DNA of 5,227 nucleotides from contig DATMYQ010000114.1 in assembly GCA_035560935.1 (NCBI GenBank), forward strand, positions 1 through 5,227, read 5' to 3'. Below are positions 1 through 5,227 of this stretch, in pieces. Made by a program: the position numbers and the translations under genes. The notes beneath the pieces are model-generated. The model did no database searches, was not told the origin of the DNA, and saw nothing but the letters and a program-made list of their open reading frames with translations. Every line of letters starts with the position of its first letter. The first letter of the stretch is position 1. Origin of the DNA: DATMYQ01 sp035560935 (GTDB lineage Bacteria > Bacillota > Negativicutes > Sporomusales > Sporomusaceae).

Positions 1-224
1 AATTCAATATTCAAAGACAATGAAGAGAAGAGTAGGAAGATGATTTCTTTTACAGAGAGCTCCGATGGCTGAAAAGGAGTAAAGAATAGTTTTCAGAACA
101 TGGTCTCAGAGTCGCGTTACTGAAATCAGAAATGAAACTAGGTTAGCCGGTTCCTTGCACCCGTTACAGTGCTAGGGTATATTATTGTACCCGAAAAGGT
201 CAATACTGTGAGGTATTGGTAAAC

Positions 225-259
225 AGGGGTGGTACCACGGACAGATACTCCCGTCCCCT
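225..259 (+). promoter_or_regulatory. T-box antiterminator element
   Basis: The conserved T-box sequence spans 225-240. AGGGG 225-229 can pair with CCCCT 255-259, and ACGG 237-240 with CCGT 251-254. This leaves the seven-base bulge TGGTACC (230-236), whose TGGT pairs with the free ACCA end of uncharged tRNA. The 3' strand of this helix is also the 5' strand of the terminator stem, so the two folds exclude each other, as in the standard T-box mechanism. Confidence 0.92.
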
Positions 260-288
260 AGACAATGTCTAGGGGACGGGAGTTTTTT
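247..288 (+). terminator. T-box intrinsic terminator
   Basis: There is a perfect 17-bp stem (247-263 with 267-283) around an AAT loop. It ends in a run of six T (283-288). It sits directly after the T-box sequence and shares bases 251-259 with the antiterminator. Transcription should stop here when the cognate tRNA is charged and read through into the MFS gene when it is uncharged. Confidence 0.95.
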
Positions 289-336
289 GCAATCCAACGG
301 CATATTTTTACAATAAACTGGAACGGAGGGTAAAAA

Positions 337-1527
337 ATGTTCGCAAAGAATGAATATGAAACGAATCTATGGAAGTTAAAGGGGATTCGCCTGCTGTTCT
401 GGATGCACTTTTTTGCAGCGGTCTTAGTTCCGTTCTATGTCGACTGGGGTGGTCTTAAACTATCCCAGGTGCTATTTTTAAACTCGTGGTTAATGTTGTG
501 GAACTTTCTGCTTGAGGTACCTACAGGTACAGTCGCCGATTTTCTTGGACGTAAGGTGTCACTAATGGCTGGGAGCGTGGTTGCAGCTCTCGCAGCGATT
601 CTCTATGCGAGCAAACCCGATTTCTATATTTTTATGGCGGCTGAAGTGCTATTTGCGGTGTCATTTACCCTGCATTCAGGGGCAGATGAGGCACTGGCCT
701 ACGATAGCCTAAAGGAAATTGGGCAAGGAAACAAAGCAAAAAAAACCTTGACCGCCATGGAGTCGTTCAAGCTCGGCGGCATTGTTGCAGCAACAATATC
801 AGGCGGATTTATCGCCGCCCATTTCGGCTATGATGCGCCGATGCGGTTCTATGTCCTGCCAGCACTAGCGGCCTTCGTGCTGGCCTGCACGCTTAAGGAA
901 CCGCCAGTCCGAGTGGCCGATGCGACCCGGACTGGCTATATAGCCATCCTCCGTGAGGGAGGGCGATTTTTCGTAAAAAGTCCAGTGCTGATGCTGCTTA
1001 CGGCCGAATTGGCCTTCACCAACGCACTGGCTTGGGGGTTGATCTGGCTTTTCCAGCCACTCTTGGCAAGTGCAGGACTTTCTGTTGCTTACTATGGCGT
1101 AGTTCATGCGGCGGCCTGTATCGGCCAGATATTTTTCCTGAGTAATGTTGAGCAGTTAGAAAGACTGCTGGGGTCGAAGCGGTCGCTTTTGGTGGCCGCG
1201 ACAATCGTCACCGGCGGAGCATTCGTGTTACTGGGCATAATCGGTCATCTGGCACTGGTAACGGTACTTATAGTTGTAGGCTTCACTTTCAGCCTGCCAC
1301 GAATACCAATTTTCAGTGCCTACATGAATAAGTACATTCCTTCCGACAAGCGGGCAACAGTACTGTCCCTGACTTCGATGTGCCGGACACTGGCCATAGT
1401 GGTAATAAATCCGCTCATCGGGTTGCTGGCGGACTGGTCCGTGGCATACACGATGATCATTCTCGGTGTGGGACTGATGGCTGCGGGATTCTTTTCGAGG
1501 ATAGAGGAACGGCATCTCGAAGGATAA
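337..1527 (+). CDS. MFS transporter under T-box control
   Basis: This encodes a 396-residue inner-membrane transporter of the major facilitator superfamily, a usual length for a 12-helix MFS protein. The sequence is almost wholly hydrophobic segments with short loops. The loop between helices 2 and 3 carries MFS motif A in the form EVPTGTVADFLGRK (residues 60-73), including the typical Asp68 and the Gly-Arg-Lys. A longer polar stretch near residues 186-200 fits the central loop between the two six-helix halves. The ATG at 337 is preceded by GGAGGG (325-330) with six bases between, a strong ribosome site. The only upstream element is the T-box leader, so the gene is probably monocistronic and raised when one aminoacyl-tRNA pool (most likely Met) is low. 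Uptake of methionine, a precursor or a peptide is therefore the natural inference, but the sequence alone does not show substrate. Efflux-type MFS proteins also share motif A. The family call is secure; the substrate is not. Confidence 0.9.
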   Translation: MFAKNEYETNLWKLKGIRLLFWMHFFAAVLVPFYVDWGGLKLSQVLFLNSWLMLWNFLLEVPTGTVADFLGRKVSLMAGSVVAALAAILYASKPDFYIFMAAEVLFAVSFTLHSGADEALAYDSLKEIGQGNKAKKTLTAMESFKLGGIVAATISGGFIAAHFGYDAPMRFYVLPALAAFVLACTLKEPPVRVADATRTGYIAILREGGRFFVKSPVLMLLTAELAFTNALAWGLIWLFQPLLASAGLSVAYYGVVHAAACIGQIFFLSNVEQLERLLGSKRSLLVAATIVTGGAFVLLGIIGHLALVTVLIVVGFTFSLPRIPIFSAYMNKYIPSDKRATVLSLTSMCRTLAIVVINPLIGLLADWSVAYTMIILGVGLMAAGFFSRIEERHLEG

Positions 1528-1553
1528 AGCCTCGTTCATTTCACCTTCTTACG

Positions 1554-1753
1554 CTAAGGCTTTCCTTCTGTTTGTTGAGCCATCTGCGTTTTTTCTCCTT
1601 CTGGCGTGTATTTTTTACGCCAGCGATAAATCATGTTGCTGATAACCCCCAGACTTTCTGCAATTGCGGTGACTCTGTACGTTTGCTGCTATAACTCATG
1701 CGTACTGCACGTTTTTTAAATTCCTCATCATACTGCTTGCGATTAACGGAGAT
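1554..1753 (-). pseudogene. IS3-family transposase OrfA N-terminal fragment, broken
   Basis: Minus-strand translation gives NRKQYDEEFKKRAVRMSYSS, then after a frame change VTAIAESLGVISNMIYRWRK and a further stretch ending QMAQQTEGKP. This is the helix-turn-helix N-terminus of IS3-family OrfA (pattern K-Q-Y-x-E-E-F-K ... A-x-x-L-G-V-x-x-x-x-Y-R-W). The two halves are in different frames because of two extra bases: CTCT at 1673-1676 where CT would restore the frame, consistent with a dinucleotide duplication. The expected start, about nine bases after AAAAGGAG, reads ATC (1751-1753), so an ATG may have mutated. A stop (1554-1556) follows well before the leucine-zipper part of OrfA. It cannot make an active transposase. 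Confidence 0.72.
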
Positions 1754-1812
1754 TTTGATAAGCTCCTTTTCATTTGTTTGTATCTTATCACTTTGTCCGA
1801 AATTTTAACACA
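1554..1812 (-). mobile_element. IS3-family element remnant (one end plus orfA start)
   Basis: Read on the minus strand, the sequence starting at 1812 begins with TGTGTTAAAATTTCGGACA (1794-1812), starting with the 5'-TG usual at IS3-family ends. It continues through a short leader with an AAAAGGAG ribosome site (1763-1770) into a recognisable IS3-type orfA start. No matching inverted copy of the terminus is present near the MFS stop, and no orfB is seen, so only the left end survives. The inner boundary is unclear: similarity to orfA fades near 1565-1570, and the origin of 1528-1553 cannot be assigned. The outer boundary at 1812 is inferred from the TG and could be off by a few bases. Confidence 0.65.
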
Positions 1813-2834
1813 GACCCCTCGAATTGTGATTGTTCCAGCGCCCAGTGTGCCATATTTCTGACTCTTTCATGGGGATCCGCCAACGCCTGGACAAAATATT
1901 CACGGTACTTCACAGGATCTAAATTGGCCATCGCCCGAATCGCCTTGCATTTCCAAAACCAATAGTCTTCTTTGGCGATGTACCAAAAACGGGGCTGAAG
2001 TTTGGTTTCATAAATCTCCTGATCCATTTGGAATATCTGTTCCAGTGACAGAACTTCAGACAGCGGCCAAGGTTCGGGAAATTCCGCTTGCCCTTCCTGC
2101 CATGCGCCAGCATTGGCCGGGCAAACGTTCTGACAAATATCGCATCCATAGAGATTAGTACCCATTTTATCCAGTAGCGCTTCTGCCGGCGCGGCTTCCG
2201 AACGAAATGTCAAAAATGCAATACATTTCGTTGCATCCATGGTTAATGGAGCGGAAAGCGCCCCCGTTGGGCAAGCAGCCACACATTTTTGGCAGCCCTC
2301 CGGGCAGCCGAAGTGATGGCTTTCCGGCGAATTCTCTGTACTGAGTTTTTGATCAACAACCCAAGTGTCAACCCAGACCCAGGATCCTTTTTGGGTATAA
2401 AGAAAATTATTGTCACGAAACTTTCCCAACCCCGCTTTGACGGCCGACCAACGTGCCGGAGCCGCATTCTGCGCCGTTCGCATGCCTAACTGCTGCAAAT
2501 ACTGTTCAAACGCTGTGTTGGTGGCAAATTCTTGCGAATATTTCATCCGTCCATCCACAAGAAATACCTTCCCAATGAGTTTTTCCAATTCGTTGGATAC
2601 ATGGTACTTGTCATACTGTCGCAAGCAAACGATGATGGATTCTGACCAGTCCAAACTTTCACGGGGATTAGCCAACCGTCTGAGCTGATCGTAAAAAGCG
2701 GCCGCATGCGGAAAAATTTCACTGCGTTTATTAATTTGAGCCAGAAATTCCTTAAAAACACCGGCTTGGATTATCCCGCAGGCATCATAACCTAACTCCA
2801 GTGCTTTCGCTTGAATTTGTTCTTCCAGTTTCAT
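1788..2834 (-). CDS. QueG-like (epoxyqueuosine reductase family) double [4Fe-4S] protein
   Basis: This 348-residue protein belongs to the epoxyqueuosine reductase (COG1600/QueG) family. QueG itself is a cobalamin and two-[4Fe-4S] enzyme that makes the last step of tRNA queuosine synthesis. All eight cluster cysteines are visible: C177, C181, C184, C188 before PTGAL, C204 in CIAFLTF, and C231, C234, C238 in GCDICQNVCP. The C-terminus (about residues 296-335) looks like the HEAT-type helices of QueG. It departs from QueG in two ways. The first cysteine spacing is CxxxC rather than CxxC. The position expected to hold the catalytic Asp before the conserved Pro reads Asn123 (QNAAP). It may therefore be a paralogue acting on another substrate. 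The ATG is preceded by G-rich GGGGGTGGG (2838-2846), an imperfect ribosome site. The last seven residues (VLKFRTK) and the stop lie in IS-derived DNA. It is probably cotranscribed with lysR, 48 bases upstream. Confidence 0.8.
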   Translation of the reverse strand: MKLEEQIQAKALELGYDACGIIQAGVFKEFLAQINKRSEIFPHAAAFYDQLRRLANPRESLDWSESIIVCLRQYDKYHVSNELEKLIGKVFLVDGRMKYSQEFATNTAFEQYLQQLGMRTAQNAAPARWSAVKAGLGKFRDNNFLYTQKGSWVWVDTWVVDQKLSTENSPESHHFGCPEGCQKCVAACPTGALSAPLTMDATKCIAFLTFRSEAAPAEALLDKMGTNLYGCDICQNVCPANAGAWQEGQAEFPEPWPLSEVLSLEQIFQMDQEIYETKLQPRFWYIAKEDYWFWKCKAIRAMANLDPVKYREYFVQALADPHERVRNMAHWALEQSQFEGSVLKFRTK

Positions 2835-2882
2835 ATACCCACCCCCAAAATATAGTTTTTCCCAAACCCGCCGCCTGTGCTG

Positions 2883-3767
2883 TCATCGGATGTGATCTTG
2901 AATTAATTTTTCCAAAGCGGTCAACGCCGGCGCCAACCATTTTTCCCGGTGGAATACCATGTGCGCCTGGATCGGAATGGACTGGCCGCGCCAGTCAAAA
3001 GCAACCAGCTCACCGCGTTTTAATTCTTCCTCCACGACAATTTTCGGCAAAAGAGATATTCCCAGACCGTTTTTGACGCATTGCCGAATGGCTTCCAGAC
3101 TGCCGAACTCCATGATGGTGTTGGCTTCCACCCGCTCCTGTTCCAGCAGGTTTTTCAAATCCATCGGGTATCCGCAGTACCCTTCCGGCAGCAGCAGCGT
3201 GTGCCCCGCCAGATTTTGGGGCTCCAATACCGGGTTTCCGGCCAGTTCATGGTCGGGTGATGCGATGAATACCGTCTCGCCGCGAAACAACACCATCTGC
3301 CGCAGGTGCTGCTGTTTGGATTCGTCGTTCAGACTGAAGGCGACATCAATAGTATTTTGTTGAAGCCACTGCGGAAAATCAATGCAGTTCCCTACTTTGA
3401 TATTAATCTGGACTTTGGGATAGTGCGATCGATATTCTTTCAATAACGGCGGCAGCCAAAACACACACAGGGTCTCGGCCGCCCCGATATTGAGCGTTCC
3501 CGACACCTCATCCCCCTCGTCGAATAAGCCTTTGATGGCCTCGGTTTCCTTTACCATGCGCTCCGCAAAGGGGATGAGTTTTTTCCCCGGTTCGGTCAGG
3601 AATACCTTTTTGCTCATGCGTTCAAACAGCCTGGTTCCGAGGTATTGTTCCAGACTTTGGATTTGTTCAGAAACAGTGGACTGCGAGTAATTCAGGCTTC
3701 TGGCTGCCTCGCCAAAATTCAACAAGCGGGCTACCGTAATAAATGACCGCAGATTTCTTATATACAT
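2883..3767 (-). CDS. LysR-family transcriptional regulator
   Basis: This encodes a 294-residue LysR-type regulator of normal family length. The N-terminal winged helix-turn-helix covers roughly residues 4-62 (LRSFITVARLLNFGEAARSL, then SQSTVSEQIQSLE and LFER). It is followed by a linker helix and a two-lobed substrate-binding domain from about residue 90 (TLNIGAAETL) to the end. The ATG at 3767 is chosen because LysR proteins begin just before this helix, and GGATGTG lies five bases upstream. A TTG at 3806 would add 13 unrelated residues. The gene is transcribed away from the YjeH-like permease, the usual arrangement for a LysR regulator and its target, and probably controls that gene and itself through the shared intergenic region. 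The QueG-like gene follows in the same direction. The inducer cannot be read from the sequence; an amino acid exported by the permease is a reasonable guess. Confidence 0.92.
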   Translation of the reverse strand: MYIRNLRSFITVARLLNFGEAARSLNYSQSTVSEQIQSLEQYLGTRLFERMSKKVFLTEPGKKLIPFAERMVKETEAIKGLFDEGDEVSGTLNIGAAETLCVFWLPPLLKEYRSHYPKVQINIKVGNCIDFPQWLQQNTIDVAFSLNDESKQQHLRQMVLFRGETVFIASPDHELAGNPVLEPQNLAGHTLLLPEGYCGYPMDLKNLLEQERVEANTIMEFGSLEAIRQCVKNGLGISLLPKIVVEEELKRGELVAFDWRGQSIPIQAHMVFHREKWLAPALTALEKLIQDHIR

Positions 3768-3790
3768 ATTTTCACATCCATCGCCCAAAC

Positions 3791-3814
3791 CGATCGTTCT
3801 GATCAAAACAATCG
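3791..3814. promoter_or_regulatory. Candidate LysR operator (24-bp imperfect dyad)
   Basis: CGATCGTT at 3791-3798 faces AACAATCG at 3807-3814 around a central TGATCA. Over the 24 positions, 20 agree with the reverse complement. The site lies just upstream of the permease -35 box, centred about 50 bases before its inferred start point, where LysR activators commonly bind. It also lies just downstream of the inferred lysR start point, which would allow autorepression. Assignment to this regulator is by position only. Confidence 0.5.
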
Positions 3815-3816
3815 AC

Positions 3817-3845
3817 TTAACACCCTTTCCATTCGATGATACGAT
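3817..3845 (+). promoter_or_regulatory. Candidate sigma-A promoter of the permease gene
   Basis: TTAACA (3817-3822) and TACGAT (3840-3845) are separated by 17 bases. The -35 box matches consensus at five of six positions and the -10 at four of six. Transcription would start near 3852, giving a leader of about 38 bases. The weak -10 fits a promoter that needs an activator. Confidence 0.5.
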
Positions 3846-3869
3846 ATATGTAACTTTTCGTCAACGAAT
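3831..3869. repeat. Inverted repeat across the overlapping promoters
   Basis: ATTCGATGA (3831-3839) and TCAACGAAT (3861-3869) are inverted copies matching at eight of nine positions, with 21 bases between them. The arms cover parts of the lysR -10 and -35 boxes. It could be a second regulator-binding site; the long spacer makes an RNA hairpin less likely. Confidence 0.4.
3836..3864 (-). promoter_or_regulatory. Candidate sigma-A promoter of lysR
   Basis: On the minus strand TTGACG (3859-3864) and TATCAT (3836-3841) are separated by exactly 17 bases, each five of six to consensus. This is the stronger of the two promoters in the gap. Transcription would start near 3829, about 60 bases before the lysR ATG. 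Its -10 box shares two bases with the permease -10 box, so polymerase could occupy only one of them at a time. Confidence 0.6.
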
Positions 3870-3875
3870 TTGAGT

Positions 3876-3892
3876 AAAGGGTGATCACCGTG
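3876..3892 (+). promoter_or_regulatory. Ribosome site deciding the GTG start of the permease
   Basis: AAAGGGTGATC (3876-3886) closely follows the complement of the 16S 3' tail (AAAGGAGGTGATC) with two bases missing. It places the GTG at 3890 at a normal distance, eight bases from the G-rich core. The in-frame GTG at 3881 lies inside this site and would have no spacer, so it is not favoured. Confidence 0.7.
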
Positions 3893-5140
3893 AACCAGCA
3901 AACGGAATTGAAAAAAACCATTACCTGGCTGCAGGGGGCCGCGTTAACAACCGGCGCGGTACTGGGCGCGGGAATCTTGGTACTTCCCGCCATTGCCGCG
4001 GATATGGCCGGCCCCGCCTCGCTGATCAGTTGGCTGCTGATGGGAATATTCTCCCTGCCGATGGTCATTGCCATCGGCTTCATGTCATCGCGGTTTCCCG
4101 ATTCCGGCGGGATGGCTTCTTATGTACGGCAGGCCTGGGGCCACCGGGCCAGCCAAGTCACCGGCATCCTCATGCTGACCGCCATGCCCTTCGGCATGCC
4201 GGTCACCGCTTTGGTCGGCGCCCACTATCTGGGCAGTATTTTTGGCTGGTCACCGCTAGGCATTCATTTTGCGGCCGCCGGCCTTCTGCTTACGGCGATT
4301 GCACTGAATTATCGCGGCATTGAGCTCTCGGGGCGAACGCAGATATTCATCGTTTCTTCGATCCTGTTGATTCTTGCCCTTACCGTTTGGTCCGCCATTC
4401 CCCAGGTACATGCTTCCGCATTTGAAGTCTTCCTGCCGCATGGCTGGATTCCCGTCGGCGAAGCCATGACGCTTTTATTCTTTGCGTTCATTGGCTGGGA
4501 AATGATCGGACACTTGGCGGAAGAATTCAAAAATCCCCGGACCGATATTCCGTTGAGCCTCGGCGTTGCGGTTTTGCTGGTCAACGTATTGTATTTTTTC
4601 GTTGCATTCGTTACGGTGGGAACCGAAGTCTACCGGTCCGGTGATCCCCTGACTGCGGTAGTCACCTTGGTCACCTTTCGCTGGGGTGATATCGCGGGCA
4701 CCTTAGTGGCTTTCCTGGGCTTCATCGTTTGCTACTGCCCCGTTCATACTTACATCGCCGGTTTTTCCCGGCTGGTGTATGCACAGGCGCGGGACGGCAA
4801 TTTCCCGAAAACCCTCGGCCAACTGCATCCGGATTTTCAAACCCCACATATCGCGCTGGTTTTCTTCGCACCCGTTTACTTATTCATCCTTTTCCTGAGC
4901 TATCAGTTTTCCTGGGATCTGAAACCTTTGTTCAGTCTCCCCTGCGCCAATTTTCTTGCGGTCTATACACTGGGAATGGTGTCGGCAGTCCGTATCATTC
5001 CCAACAAACTGGGCAAAGCGTCGGCCGGGATCAGCGCCGTCCTGTCCTGCGGTGTTTTTCTGTTTTTGGGATGGTTTGCACTGTTTCCCATCGGGGTAAC
5101 GCTGGCCGTCGTCTATTATCAGCGGCGAAAAAAGGGATAA
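3890..5140 (+). CDS. APC-superfamily amino acid permease, YjeH-like exporter
   Basis: This 416-residue inner-membrane protein of the amino acid-polyamine-organocation superfamily has about 12 hydrophobic segments. Helix 1 has the unwound glycine motif GAVLGAGILVLPA (residues 22-34). As I recall its sequence, E. coli YjeH, which exports methionine, leucine, isoleucine and valine, shares several stretches: GGMASYVRQAWG (73-84; YjeH GGVAHFVGMAFG), a following VTG...P.G.P segment, FIGWEMIGHLAEEFKNP (200-216; YjeH FVGLEAFAHLASEFKNP) and TYIAGFSRLVYAQA (287-300; YjeH IYIQSFARLVWSQA). Length is also close to YjeH. The C-terminus is short and basic (QRRKKG). It starts at GTG 3890, which has the best ribosome site. 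The divergent lysR suggests induction by an accumulating amino acid or analogue. Export rather than uptake is inferred from the YjeH likeness; the exact substrates could differ. Confidence 0.88.
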   Translation: MNQQTELKKTITWLQGAALTTGAVLGAGILVLPAIAADMAGPASLISWLLMGIFSLPMVIAIGFMSSRFPDSGGMASYVRQAWGHRASQVTGILMLTAMPFGMPVTALVGAHYLGSIFGWSPLGIHFAAAGLLLTAIALNYRGIELSGRTQIFIVSSILLILALTVWSAIPQVHASAFEVFLPHGWIPVGEAMTLLFFAFIGWEMIGHLAEEFKNPRTDIPLSLGVAVLLVNVLYFFVAFVTVGTEVYRSGDPLTAVVTLVTFRWGDIAGTLVAFLGFIVCYCPVHTYIAGFSRLVYAQARDGNFPKTLGQLHPDFQTPHIALVFFAPVYLFILFLSYQFSWDLKPLFSLPCANFLAVYTLGMVSAVRIIPNKLGKASAGISAVLSCGVFLFLGWFALFPIGVTLAVVYYQRRKKG

Positions 5141-5170
5141 CAGAAACCGCCTCCGCGCTTTGCCCCTTTA

Positions 5171-5199
5171 CCCGAGCTTCTGCTGCGGGAAAAGTTTTT
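5171..5199 (+). terminator. Weak possible terminator after the permease gene
   Basis: CCCG (5171-5174) can pair with CGGG (5186-5189), with an inner AGC/GCT or GC/GC extension around TTCT. It is followed by AAAA and then five T (5195-5199). The stem is short and imperfect and the T run is displaced by five bases, so this is a tentative call. Nothing else is recognised in 5141-5227. Confidence 0.3.
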
Positions 5200-5227
5200 G
5201 GGAATGACGTCACGCAGCCCATTATTC

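Larger units (their letters stand above)
11..290 (+). promoter_or_regulatory. T-box riboswitch leader, probably tRNA-Met responsive
   Basis: This is a tRNA-sensing transcription attenuator in the leader of the downstream MFS gene. Stem I can be folded by eye. GAC 16-18 pairs with GTC 111-113, followed by a kink-turn-like GA motif (ATGA 20-23 opposite AGA 108-110) and GAGA 25-28 with TCTC 104-107. Next is a specifier loop with the loop-E signature AGTA 31-34 opposite GAA 96-98, then GAAGA 36-40 with TTTTC 90-94 and TTCTTT 45-50 with AAAGAA 81-86. The AG-rich bulge AGAGAG (54-59) and a GATG apical motif (64-67) lie on CTCC/GGAG (60-63/76-79). Stem III is CAATAC 201-206 with GTATTG 213-218. The best specifier is ATG 100-102, one base after GAA and followed by a purine. 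The T-box base facing the tRNA discriminator (T233) would pair with A73, as in tRNA-Met. The promoter lies upstream of the window. Confidence 0.95.

Noticed and set aside
99..103. UGG (Trp) or CAU (His) as the T-box specifier in shifted registers
   Set aside because: UGG is followed by T rather than a purine, and neither tRNA is expected to have the A73 that would pair with T233. AUG satisfies both tests, though only an alignment settles the register.
1528..1568. AGCCT (1528-1532) with AGGCT (1557-1561) as an MFS terminator
   Set aside because: The stem is only five pairs with a 24-base loop and there is no clean T run. No convincing terminator follows the MFS gene.
1601..1623. Hairpin CTGGCGT / ACGCCAG with a T-rich loop, as a terminator for the MFS gene
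   Set aside because: The T run is in the loop, not after the stem, and the sequence encodes the conserved YRWRKKYTPEG part of OrfA on the other strand.
1380..1694. 104-codon open frame on the plus strand
   Set aside because: It overlaps the MFS 3' end in another frame and runs antisense through the IS remnant. It has no ribosome site and no recognisable protein features.
3768..3806. TTG at 3804-3806 as the lysR start
   Set aside because: It adds 13 residues before the conserved LysR beginning, lacks a ribosome site, and lies inside the candidate operator.
3881..3889. GTG at 3881 as the permease start
   Set aside because: It overlaps the Shine-Dalgarno sequence that properly spaces the GTG at 3890.
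5031..5222. 63-codon open frame on the minus strand at the right end
   Set aside because: It lies mostly antisense to the permease C-terminus, is rich in Arg, Pro and Ala as expected of a shadow frame, and shows no family motif.
1..5227. CRISPR arrays, tRNA or rRNA genes, phage attachment sites
   Set aside because: No regularly spaced direct repeats, cloverleaf-like sequences or rRNA motifs were seen on either strand.

Overview
The window looks like chromosomal DNA of a Gram-positive-type (Bacillota) bacterium of intermediate GC. The evidence is a complete T-box riboswitch, Shine-Dalgarno sites matching the Bacillus-type 16S tail, and sigma-A-like promoters with 17-bp spacers. A Clostridia or Negativicutes host is a guess; nothing here fixes the rank below phylum.

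Layout. Bases 1-290 are a T-box leader ending in a perfect 17-bp intrinsic terminator. It controls an MFS transporter (337-1527, +). The best-fitting specifier codon is AUG, and the T-box base opposite the tRNA discriminator is U, which fits tRNA-Met (A73). The MFS gene is therefore probably induced by methionine starvation. Bases about 1554-1812 hold a decayed 5' end of an IS3-family element on the minus strand: one terminus plus a frameshifted orfA N-terminus. A QueG-like double [4Fe-4S] protein (1788-2834, -) runs into the IS terminus and takes its last residues and stop codon from it. Upstream of it, 48 bp away on the same strand, is a LysR-type regulator (2883-3767, -), probably in the same transcript. 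Divergent from lysR is an APC-superfamily permease closely resembling E. coli YjeH, the exporter of methionine and branched-chain amino acids (3890-5140, +). The lysR/permease gap carries two opposed promoters with overlapping -10 boxes and a 24-bp imperfect dyad that is a good candidate LysR operator.

How the parts may work together. The divergent lysR/permease pair is a classic arrangement in which the regulator senses a small molecule and switches on its export. The Met-type T-box gene on the left is an independent unit and would respond in the opposite nutritional state. Both transporters can be linked to methionine or related amino acids, but that link is inference. No clearly new multi-gene system is visible. 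The most unusual items are the T-box-controlled MFS gene, the QueG paralogue lacking the expected catalytic Asp, and the IS-capped C-terminus of that gene.
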